Shown: in pieces, positions 38,001 through 44,900 of the stretch
How positions within the stretch are numbered: position 1 is the stretch's first letter
How the letters are laid out: every line of letters begins with the position of its first letter
Assembly (NCBI GenBank): GCA_938023035.1
Contig: CALIDI010000021.1
Coordinates: forward strand, 91,106 to 155,105
Direction of reading: 5' to 3'
From: an uncultured Leptolyngbyaceae cyanobacterium
GTDB lineage: Bacteria > Cyanobacteriota > Cyanobacteriia > Leptolyngbyales > Leptolyngbyaceae
DNA length: 64,000 nucleotides
The notes under the pieces: generated by a model
Databases searched by the model: none
Told to the model about the DNA's origin: nothing
Seen by the model: only the letters and a program-made list of their open reading frames with translations
Program-made: the position numbers and the translations under genes

Positions 38001-38252
38001 GTCGCTGCGCCCTGCATTCGCTTTATGGTGAAAGACGAGGGGCGTGGTATTCCCCCCGATAAACTCGAAACAATTTTTGAACGGTTTCAACAGGTCGATG
38101 CTTCCGATGCTCGGAATCAGGATGGCACTGGCTTAGGGCTAGCGATTTGCCGGAATATTGTGCAGCAGCATGGTGGACACATCTGGGTGAAGAGCCGACT
38201 GGGTGAAGGTAGCACCTTTTATTTCACAATACCCAGGGCCAACGCAGACTGA
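35061..38252 (+). CDS. Hybrid response regulator/histidine kinase with internal DNA-binding domain
   Basis: The ATG at 35061 (MKILIVEDDELVASAL) gives 1063 residues. Domains in order: receiver 1 (1-118, LDVMLPQLDG), OmpR-type winged helix (about 128-225, ending VYGIGYRLRA), Hpt (about 250-345, AHTLGGSLGTFGL, His about 294), receiver 2 (about 388-505, LDIEMPGGNG), coiled coil, PAS 1 (about 570-680), PAS 2 (about 697-806), HisKA (VVSHELRTPLTS, His about 821) and HATPase (NLLSNAIKFSPPG, GTGLGLAI; to 1060). One polypeptide thus has sensor, relay and DNA-binding parts. No TM segment is seen, so it is a cytosolic sensor. The adjacent receiver (38289) may be its partner. Ligand unknown. Confidence 0.88.
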   Translation: MKILIVEDDELVASALTTALASQNYALEVASDGEAAWNLIELYAYDLILLDVMLPQLDGISLCQRARSQGYQMPILLLTGQDSSHDKAIGLDAGADDYVVKPFDPEELVARIRALLRRGTITVSPVLEYGPLRLDPGSCEVTYAAEPLSLTPKEYALLELFLRNPKRVFSCGMILEHLWAFEDSPGEDAVRTHIKGLRQKLKAVGAARFIETVYGIGYRLRAIAEPVIERSPPARQTTLEASPQTQTLAAIAGIWEKFQGRIAQQVAVLEQAATTSQQQQTLPPDLRQQAIQEAHTLGGSLGTFGLSEGSDTARQIEHLLKGEAELSTTQVQLLGELVHQLQQMIQRSPQLPAHPATTLPAPGQPMQAPIPSTEPAPPPSRLPPSRVMIVDDDPLILTLVQQILEPWGIALTPLADLHPFWDTLEATQPDLLILDIEMPGGNGIELCQAIRDNARWSALPIVFLTVHADASTVNQVYSAGADDFVRKPIIGPELVTRILNRLERVRLLKATTTAIHQAKLAGSEKSKDQLELRVAERTAELVSTNEQLRWELKERQQIEEALRISQIRLARILEIADDAIITIDSTQRITLFNQGAEKIFGYVAAEVMYQPLDLLLPNRFMQAHRQHITDFAQAPQLARRMGERREILGRRKNGEEFPAEASISKLEVEGEITFTVILRDITARKQAEMALEQLSRQNQLILNSVGEGVCGLNLQGQITFVNPAAAKLLDYPIATLTNQSIRQILPEVEDSPIWASLQNGVTHQVPQATFYRRDGSGFPVEYVSVPIQEQGVTVGSVITFRDITERQLVERMKNEFISVVSHELRTPLTSIHGSLGMLASGLLDAQSETGKRLLEIAVNSTDRLVRLINDILDIERIESGKVKMAKQVCEVSDLITRAVDVMQAMAAKFSVSVVVSPLAAQVWADPDRIIQTLTNLLSNAIKFSPPGSTVWLTAAIAHQEPQRQPDGEQSDQPSLASEPAVAAPCIRFMVKDEGRGIPPDKLETIFERFQQVDASDARNQDGTGLGLAICRNIVQQHGGHIWVKSRLGEGSTFYFTIPRANAD

Positions 38253-38288
38253 TCGGCTGCCCTTGTTAAAGATGAACCCCAAGAAGTT

Positions 38289-38669
38289 ATGACCAAACGG
38301 ATTTTAGTGATTGACAATGAGCAATACATTCAAGCAGTCACCCAGATTTGCTTGCAAACCACCGCCGGTTGGCAGGTATTGACCGCCGGTTCTGGGCGGG
38401 AAGGTATTGCAACAGCCACGACTGAGCAACCGGATGCGATTTTGCTGGATGTCATGATGCCTGATATGGATGGGCTGACAACCTTTCAACAGTTGCAGGC
38501 CCAACCACGGACGCGCCTGATTCCTGTGATTTTGCTCACGGCAAAGGTGCAGGCATCGGATCGACACCGCTATGAGGCACTGGGGGTAAGGGGGGCGATC
38601 GCCAAACCCTTCGATCCATTACAGCTGGCTAGCCAGATAGCCGCTATTCTACACTGGCCGACTGGTTAA
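38289..38669 (+). CDS. Stand-alone receiver-domain response regulator
   Basis: This 126-residue protein is one CheY-like receiver: ILVIDNEQ, phospho-Asp in ILLDVMMPDMDG, and the conserved Lys in IAKPFDP. It has no output domain. It begins 36 bp after the hybrid kinase and is likely phosphorylated by it. Confidence 0.88.
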   Translation: MTKRILVIDNEQYIQAVTQICLQTTAGWQVLTAGSGREGIATATTEQPDAILLDVMMPDMDGLTTFQQLQAQPRTRLIPVILLTAKVQASDRHRYEALGVRGAIAKPFDPLQLASQIAAILHWPTG

Positions 38670-38953
38670 GGGGGGTGGGTTTTTAGCCATCAGAACTGCC
38701 CACTCAGTCTCACTTACTTCCCGCGATCGCTGCGGTTTGAGCAGCGTGGACTTGAGCCTCAACAGGAGACTAGCACAGCACGGCAGAAATTCTGGACTAG
38801 CCTCAGACACCCTCATCCCCAACCCCCTTCTCCTGTTCTGGGAGAGTAGCTGCAGGTGAAGGTCGGATGGGGCCAGCCTCGGTAAATCTTTCTAGCTCTG
38901 TGTAAAGCCTCACAAAGATTGCGACTAGATACTGCATGGATCGCTCCTGCCTT

Positions 38954-38973
38954 CTTCACAAGTTTCTCAACTT
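38954..38973 (+). promoter_or_regulatory. Degenerate copy of the pfl-associated CCTCACAAGTT motif
   Basis: CTTCACAAGTTTCTCAACTT resembles the 20-nt motif found upstream of pflB and pflA, with two early mismatches and a one-base shift near the end. It lies upstream of the DUF442 and radical SAM genes, with the MITE-like element inserted between. Confidence 0.35.
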
Positions 38974-39000
38974 TTTCTCTTAGGGTGAGAGTGGGTTTTG

Positions 39001-39158
39001 GGCGTTGCTTAACGAAGGGATGAATCCCTCATCCCCTTTCTTGAATGCCTGTCAGGGCCATGCCCTTCTCCCATTGAGAGAAGGGAGCGAGCGATCCGGT
39101 TCTCTCTGCCAAAGGGTGAGGGAGAATTGGGTGATTCCTATCTAGATTCAGCAACGTC
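39001..39158. mobile_element. MITE-like element with perfect 9-bp target duplication
   Basis: The 158-bp element starts GGCGTTGCTTAACGAAGGGA and ends ATTCAGCAACGTC; the ends are imperfect inverted repeats of about 25 bp. TGGGTTTTG directly flanks both sides (38992-39000 and 39159-39167), a textbook target duplication of 9 bp. There is no coding capacity, so it must be mobilised in trans. The interior shares CCTCATCCCC...CCTTCTCCC with other local repeats. Confidence 0.75.
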
Positions 39159-39204
39159 TGGGTTTTGCTCTAGCTTTCCATTTCGTTGGTTTGGGAGGTG
39201 CTGG

Positions 39205-39621
39205 ATGGAGATTGTCAGGAAAATTAATGATGATCTGGCGATCGCCGGATCCATAGCTCCTGAGAACTGGCCGCATGTGGCCGAGGAAGGGTTTCGCTCC
39301 GTCTTAAATTTGCGATCGCTCGATCAACCCTTTCTAGCGGTTGAGCAAGCCCAGGTTGAGAGCCTGGGGCTAGACTATATCAACCTCCCCATTGATCAGG
39401 AAAGGATGAGCATGGAGTTAGCGGTGCAGGTGTTGCGCCAGATTGAGCAGTTATCTAAGCCACTTTTAATTTGCAATAGTGCTACGTTGGCGGCAGCGAT
39501 GGCGCTGATGTATATTGCCATGCGCCAGGGCGAAACTCTCCAGCAGGCCTTTCAGCGGGCAGAAAAATTTGGCTTATTTCAAGTTGCAACTCAACCCTTC
39601 GTCACTTCCTCTTCTTTCTAA
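39205..39621 (+). CDS. DUF442/protein-tyrosine-phosphatase-like protein, probably inactive
   Basis: The ATG at 39205, after GGGAGGTGCTGG, gives 138 residues; a longer frame would begin inside the MITE-like element. The sequence IAGSIAPENWPHVAEEGFRSVLNLRSLDQ...LGLDYINLPID matches the DUF442/TIGR01244 phosphatase-like fold. The expected CX5R signature is replaced by LICNSATLAAAM: the Cys remains but the Arg is gone. It may bind rather than hydrolyse phosphoester. It is 51 bp upstream of the radical SAM gene. Confidence 0.7.
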   Translation: MEIVRKINDDLAIAGSIAPENWPHVAEEGFRSVLNLRSLDQPFLAVEQAQVESLGLDYINLPIDQERMSMELAVQVLRQIEQLSKPLLICNSATLAAAMALMYIAMRQGETLQQAFQRAEKFGLFQVATQPFVTSSSF

Positions 39622-39672
39622 AAAAGACGATGGGCAGAAGATTGATTGGTCTCACATTTAGGGTAGTAACCG

Positions 39673-40311
39673 ATGAAAACACTGAAAACAAACCCAGCGA
39701 TCGCGCTCATGGAAATTCCTCCTGGTTATCTCAACATCATGGGCTATGTAGATGAGTCCGAGGTGAATGGGCCAGGGTGTCGAGCGGTGATTTGGGTGCA
39801 GGGTTGTCTGCGCGAATGTCCAGGTTGTTTTAATCCCTCTTCCTGGGCCTTTGAAATCAATCAATTGATCGCAATAGACACTCTCGTACAAAAGATTTTG
39901 GCGAACCCGCGCAGTGAAGGAGTGACCTTTTCCGGGGGTGAACCCTTTTGGCAGGCTCCTGCCCTAGCAAAGCTCGCTCAAAAGCTCAAAGTAGCCGGGT
40001 TAAATGTGATGTCTTTTACGGGCTTTCGGCTAGAAGAGTTGCAGTCTGCCTACGCCCCAGCCGGTGCCCAGGCTTTATTAGAGCAGCTTGATATCTTGAT
40101 TGATGGGCCTTATATAGAGTCCCTGGCGATTCACTCCTCAGACTCTCTCGTTTCTTCCAGTAATCAACGGGTTCATGTTTTTAACCCCGCCCTGCGCGAT
40201 CGCATGACCTGGGCCAGCAACCAAACCGAAATCCATATTCTTAAGGATGGTAGTCGCATTGTCACCGGCTATCGTAGCAGTCAATACTTGATGGAATCTG
40301 AATCGATTTGA
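39673..40311 (+). CDS. NrdG/PflA-like radical SAM activating protein
   Basis: This 212-residue protein has CX3CX2C in VQGCLRECPGCFNP (about residues 44-51), GVTFSGGEPFWQAP and a truncated radical SAM barrel. The pattern is that of anaerobic ribonucleotide reductase activators and other short glycyl-radical activases. No nrdD is in the window; pflB has its own pflA. The partner is therefore unknown. A degenerate copy of the pfl motif upstream hints at anaerobic expression. Confidence 0.78.
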   Translation: MKTLKTNPAIALMEIPPGYLNIMGYVDESEVNGPGCRAVIWVQGCLRECPGCFNPSSWAFEINQLIAIDTLVQKILANPRSEGVTFSGGEPFWQAPALAKLAQKLKVAGLNVMSFTGFRLEELQSAYAPAGAQALLEQLDILIDGPYIESLAIHSSDSLVSSSNQRVHVFNPALRDRMTWASNQTEIHILKDGSRIVTGYRSSQYLMESESI

Positions 40312-40333
40312 GAGGAAGACGGGGAATGAATTC

Positions 40334-40386
40334 AATGGTCATGAATTAAAAATGAGCAATGAATTAAGAATGGTCATGAATTAAAA
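40334..40386. repeat. Direct repeat AATGGTCATGAATTAA
   Basis: AATGGTCATGAATTAAA occurs at 40334-40350 and 40369-40385, with a related AATGAATTAA between them. It is AT-rich intergenic filler of a kind common in cyanobacteria. Confidence 0.55.
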
Positions 40387-40480
40387 CTGAAAAATTCAAA
40401 ATATTTTCCAGCAGGGCGATTTCCTTCTCGTGGGAGCTTAAAGACGCTAAAGTTTCAGGCTCCCTTTTATGCTCCTAGCA

Positions 40481-40580
40481 CACTACAGCAGAAATTAGTC
40501 GCTGATTCAGGAATCCTGTAACACGAATACACTCCGCATTTTTCACTTTGAATGGTGTCATTTTGAATTCCGCTTAGCCG
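40481..40580. repeat. Dispersed repeat family B, copy 2
   Basis: It has CAGCAGAAAT, GAATACACTCCGC, TTTTTCACTTTGAA and GTCATTTTGAATTCCGC in the same order as at 5341-5440. Confidence 0.6.
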
Positions 40581-40791
40581 CGCATGGGTGTTGATGCGGC
40601 GCTCTGCACCGCTGCCAGCCAGAGAGTGTGGGTTTCTAGCCATTGGTGACTGGCTAAACAGTTTCAGATTCTGAACCCGGTTCGATCGTTTGTGGCCTAT
40701 CCGGCTGTTCCTAGTGCGAAAAAATGATGCATTTTGGCAGACTCCGTGTAACATGACTGCCAGCATAAAAGCATAGAGGGAGTTGCCGGGG

Positions 40792-41547
40792 ATGGCTAGA
40801 AAGCTAAGGTCTTGTCGGGGACGGCTACGACTGCTATCGCATCGAGTCAGCTTAATTAGTCTGGGCTTAGGCAGCGCGATCGCCCTATTGCCCCATGGGA
40901 GTCGTGCTCAGAGAACATCGTCGCTGCCACCCCCTCCCAACGTTACCTTTGACTTGGTGCCCGCACCGACGCAGCCGACACCTAGTCAGAGTTTGCCTAC
41001 CTCTCCACCGAGGGAATTAATCTATCAGGCCCCAGAGACCCCATCCGGGCTGCCAGCAGCAGCCCCTGCTATGCACCCCGCTGCCCAACTGACTCAACGC
41101 TACCTGGTCTATGTCAACGGTAGCAGCCCCTACTTGTTGAAACAGGTGCAACAGCTTGAATCTCAGGCATTTGTTCATTCCTTTCGAGGGCAGTCTGTGA
41201 TTCAGGTGGGCCTGTTTGCGGCAGAGTCAAATGCCCGTCAACAGGTTGATCAGCTGGCTCAGCAGGGAATTGGCGCAGAAGTTGCCAGGGTGCAGGTGCA
41301 GTCATCTGTGGGACAAATTGGGGAACATGGCTACATCGTTGTTGTGCCTTCTGCCCAGGGAGAGTTCTCCCGTCTAAGTCGGCAAATTACCCGGCTAGGT
41401 GTGCCGCCCCAAGCCATCCAGCCAAAGCTGGTGCCCGTTTCGCCGCACTTGCAGATCGGCCCCTATCGCAATCGCCAGGATGCTGAAACCATCAATCGTC
41501 TCCTGCGGCAAAGTGGACTGGATGCGCGCGTTTACTTTAGCCGTTAG
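40792..41547 (+). CDS. Exported SPOR-like protein
   Basis: The ATG at 40792, after GAGGGAGTTGCCGGGG, gives 251 residues; a TTG at 40783 is also possible. A basic start and hydrophobic stretch (SLISLGLGSAIALLPHGSRAQ) look like a signal peptide. A Pro-rich linker follows (about 40-95). The C-terminal part has two repeats of SPOR type: VIQVGLFAAESNARQQVDQLAQQGIGAEVARV and LQIGPYRNRQDAETINRLLRQSGLDARVYF. It probably binds denuded peptidoglycan at septa or in the periplasm. Confidence 0.72.
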   Translation: MARKLRSCRGRLRLLSHRVSLISLGLGSAIALLPHGSRAQRTSSLPPPPNVTFDLVPAPTQPTPSQSLPTSPPRELIYQAPETPSGLPAAAPAMHPAAQLTQRYLVYVNGSSPYLLKQVQQLESQAFVHSFRGQSVIQVGLFAAESNARQQVDQLAQQGIGAEVARVQVQSSVGQIGEHGYIVVVPSAQGEFSRLSRQITRLGVPPQAIQPKLVPVSPHLQIGPYRNRQDAETINRLLRQSGLDARVYFSR

Positions 41548-41577
41548 GTTTGCTTCCTACTTTCAAGGCTCATGTGC

Positions 41578-41583
41578 TATAAT
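41578..41583 (+). promoter_or_regulatory. Consensus -10 element (TATAAT) for a small transcript
   Basis: A perfect TATAAT lies 31 bp after the SPOR-like gene stop. No good -35 is visible at 17 bp (TTCCTA at 18 bp is weak). It would start a transcript near 41590 that covers the 23-25-aa micro-ORF and ends at the hairpin near 41886. Confidence 0.45.
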
Positions 41584-41658
41584 AAAGGAAGGCCTAGCGT
41601 GAATTGCTAAGCTGAGGTGAATCTACTTGAGAGTGAACCATCTAGGGATAAGGAGGTG

Positions 41659-41736
41659 ATGCCCATGCAAGACAGTAGTAAATTCATGGGTCATCTATCT
41701 GAAGTAGGCCAACTGTGCGCCGGGGCTGTTCTCTAA
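41659..41736 (+). CDS. Micro-ORF (23-25 aa) with perfect extended Shine-Dalgarno
   Basis: AAGGAGGTGAT at 41650-41660 is complementary over 11 bases to the usual bacterial 16S rRNA 3' tail. An ATG at 41665 (23 codons) or 41659 (25 codons, overlapping the SD) opens MQDSSKFMGHLSEVGQ, ending TAA at 41734-41736. The spacing fits the ATG at 41665 best. It is very short, so coding is a hypothesis. Confidence 0.4.
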   Translation: MPMQDSSKFMGHLSEVGQLCAGAVL

Positions 41737-41837
41737 GCACCAGACTGCACACCCGTTATGTTACTTTTGTAACATAGCCTTCAGACTGTTGTTGGGTTCC
41801 ACCCGGCAGTTAGGTTTCAGACTGATGACCCTCTACA

Positions 41838-41896
41838 CCGCCCTCAGCATTCGGTGCCTGTTTCCAAGCATTGAAGCCGGGGGCGGATAGTTTTTA
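41838..41896 (+). terminator. Terminator-like hairpin at the end of the small transcript
   Basis: CCGCCC at 41838-41843 pairs with GGGCGG at 41881-41886 and is followed by ATAGTTTTT. The internal loop is long. It also lies just beyond the 3' end of the convergent NRPS gene (stop at 41908). Confidence 0.4.
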
Positions 41897-41907
41897 AGGG
41901 CTATTTT

Positions 41908-44900
41908 TTAAGATGTTTTGCTCGACTTCGGTTCTGTGAGTGACGGCTGTTCATGACTGACGGTAGGGTCAAGTTCAGAACCGGTCGGGGTAATCATTGA
42001 CCCAGCGATCGCCCAATCGATGCAATGTTGCAATTGGCGGCCCAGTATTTGCACATTCGGTTCCTTTAACATACTCAAGTGATTCCCAGGAATCGAATGG
42101 ATCCGAAGTTGACCTACCAATGGCTGCCAGCCTAAATCCTCTCTGGTCGCCGCTTGATTAGAAGAGGGGTCATCATCGGCTCTAAATAGCACAACAGTAC
42201 CCTCATAAAAACTAGGGCGGTAGCATTCCCCAGCGCGGTAGTTCTCCAGTTCAAACAGATAATCTTGCAACCGATTGGGGAGGGGGTAGCCCAGCCATTG
42301 ATATAAACGGGTAGCCAGCCCCAGGCAAAGTTGACGGCCCTGATGGAACAGGTTTTGGAAATAACCCTGCACAGCATCATGCAGCTTTTTCCCTAGATAG
42401 CGAGTTCCCTGCTGAGAGAGCTTCTGTTTATGGGCACTCAACTTGGCGATGACTGAGCGCGGTTGCATTGCTTTGGGTAAGCGGGTATCGAGCAGAGCCA
42501 GGAGGCCAACTCGTTGCCCCTGGGCCACAAGCTGACGCGCCATTTCAAAGGCGACAGTGCCACCAAACGAAGCCCCTGCTAAAAGATAAGGCCCCTTTGG
42601 TTGAATCGTCTGAATTTGCCAGAGGTAATGGGTGGCTAAATCTTCAACCCGATTGGAACCAAAGGCTTCATTGGCAATTTGAGTGGATAATCCGTAGACG
42701 GGTTGCCGGGCATCCATATATTGCACAAAGGGGCGACAAAATCTCAGCCCGCGTCCCAGCGTATGAATGTAGAACAGGGGGGGGCGTAGATGGGGCTGCC
42801 CTGCTTGGATCATCACCAAAGAGGGACAAAGGCGATCGCGGCTGAGGGGTTGTTGCAGCCGTACAGCCAGTTGCTCAACCGTCGGGGCCTGAAACAGCGT
42901 AATCAGCGGTGGCAGATCTGCAAAGACCTGCCCGATTTTGGCCCATAGACGCATGGCGATGAGGGAATGGCCACCTAGCTCAAAGAAATTATCAGTGATG
43001 GCAATAGGTTTAATGCCTAACACCTCTTGCCAAATTTCAATCAGTTGCTGTTGGATCGGTGTCAGGGACATTGCTGAGGTCGGCTCGGCATCTGTACCCC
43101 TGAGACTCGATAGCTGAATAGGAGGAAGGGCTTTGCGATCGAGTTTGCCGTTTGCCGTCAGGGGCAGTGACGCCAACTGAACAAAACCAGAAGGCATCAT
43201 ATAGTCGGGTAATTTCTCTGCCAAGTAGGTTCGGATGGTCTGAATCAACTCAGCCCCCCACTCTTTCTGGGCGATTTCTGGTCTTGGGACAAAATAAGCA
43301 ACCAGCCGCTGGCCCCCGGCAGAGTCAGGCTGCGCTACCACCGCCACATCCTGGATCGCAGGGTGATGGGAGAGTACTGCCTCAATTTCACCAAGTTCAA
43401 CCCGAAAGCCGCGAACTTTGACTTGGTGATCGACCCGGCCTAAAAACTCAATCGTGCCATCGTCGAGAAAGCGCCCCAAATCGCCTGTCCGGTAAATGCG
43501 GGCCTGGGCACCGGGCCGAAAGGGATCGGGTAAGAATTTTTCTTGGTTAAGCTCAGGGCGGTGGTGATAGCCACGGGCAACGCCTTCTCCTCCAATGTAA
43601 AGTTCACCGACTTGGCCCACGGGCACCGGGCGGTAATGGTGATCCAGAATATAAAACTGCTGATTGGCCATAGGCCGCCCGTAGGGAATACTTTTCCAAT
43701 CGGGGTGGATCGCCGCAATCGGGTAAAGAATTGACCAAATAGAAGCTTCTGTTGCACCTCCTAAGCTCACCACCTGAATGGGGGTTGACCCGGCTGTAAG
43801 CCGGTGAATTTGCTCTGGGAGTGTTACCGGAATCCAATCCCCACTGAGCAACACTAACCGCAGGCTGGTTGGTAAGTGGGTTTGGCGACTGGCGAGATCG
43901 GTGGTCAGCACCTGCAATACCAGTGGCGGCGTATTCCAGAGGGTAATCTGTTCTTCTTCTAGCAGGGTTAGCCAGTCCTTTAAGTCAGGGGCGATCGCGG
44001 GTTTGGGGAGCACCACCGTGCCCCCAGCAGCGAGCAAACCAAAAATATCGTAGACCGACAGGTCAAAATTTAAGGAACAGATGGCCAATACCCGATCCTG
44101 ACAACCCACCTGAAAGCGGCGGTTGATATCTAAAATTGTGTTGACCGCACCCCGATGCTCAATCAACACACCTTTCGGTTTGCCTGTGGAGCCAGAGGTG
44201 TAAATGATATAGGCTAGGTTCGTTGCCGTTGCAGGACAGATAGGATTTGTCTCAGGAGCATTGGCAAAAGGCTGGCCGTCTGCATCCAGGCATAGGACTG
44301 GGGTTGCCGACACGGCTAACAGGTTAAGGAAGCGGGTCTGGGTTAGCACGACCAGCGGCTGCGCATCGCTCAGGATGTGGCTTAACCGCTCCTGGGGATA
44401 GGTCGGATCCAGGGGGACATAGGCACCACCCGCCTTGAGAATCGCAAGCAGGGCAATGACCATTTCCAGCGATCGCTCAATACAGACCCCCACTATGACC
44501 TCAGGGGCAACCCCCTGCTCCTGCAAATAATGGGCCAATTGGTTTGCTCGGCGATTCAGCTCACCGTAGGTTAGGGTTTGCCCAGCACAGCGGACGGCGA
44601 TCGCCTCCGGGTTGTGTTGAACCTGCGTCTCAAATAAGTCATGCAAACGCCAATGCCGGGGATAGTCCACATCTGTCCTGTTCCATTCCACCAAAATTTG
44701 GTGGCGTTCGGCAGCCGTTAAAATCGGCAGATCCACCAGTCGCCGTTCTGGGTGAGTCACCATCCCCTCAATCAGCGTATGGAGATGCCCCATCATGCGG
44801 GTGATCAGGGCAGCATCAAACCGATGCGGGTCATAGAGCAGCGTCAATTGCAACTCTGCCGCCAGATGCCCTAATAGCACCAGTGGGTAGCTCGGTTGCT

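Larger units (their letters stand above)
41590..41896 (+). ncRNA. Candidate ~300-nt small transcript with micro-ORF and terminator
   Basis: The interval runs from just after TATAAT (41578-41583) to a hairpin made by CCGCCC (41838-41843) and GGGCGG (41881-41886) followed by TAGTTTTT. Inside are a micro-ORF with a perfect extended Shine-Dalgarno and the palindrome ATGTTAC-TTTT-GTAACAT (41758-41775). It could be a regulatory RNA, a leader, or an mRNA for a tiny protein. I do not recognise a known RNA family. Confidence 0.4.

Noticed and set aside
41640..41740. Resemblance to a glutamine riboswitch (GAAGTAGG after a TTCA block)
   Set aside because: The spacing lacks the required hairpin and the closing GGAACGC-type block is absent, so the likeness is superficial.
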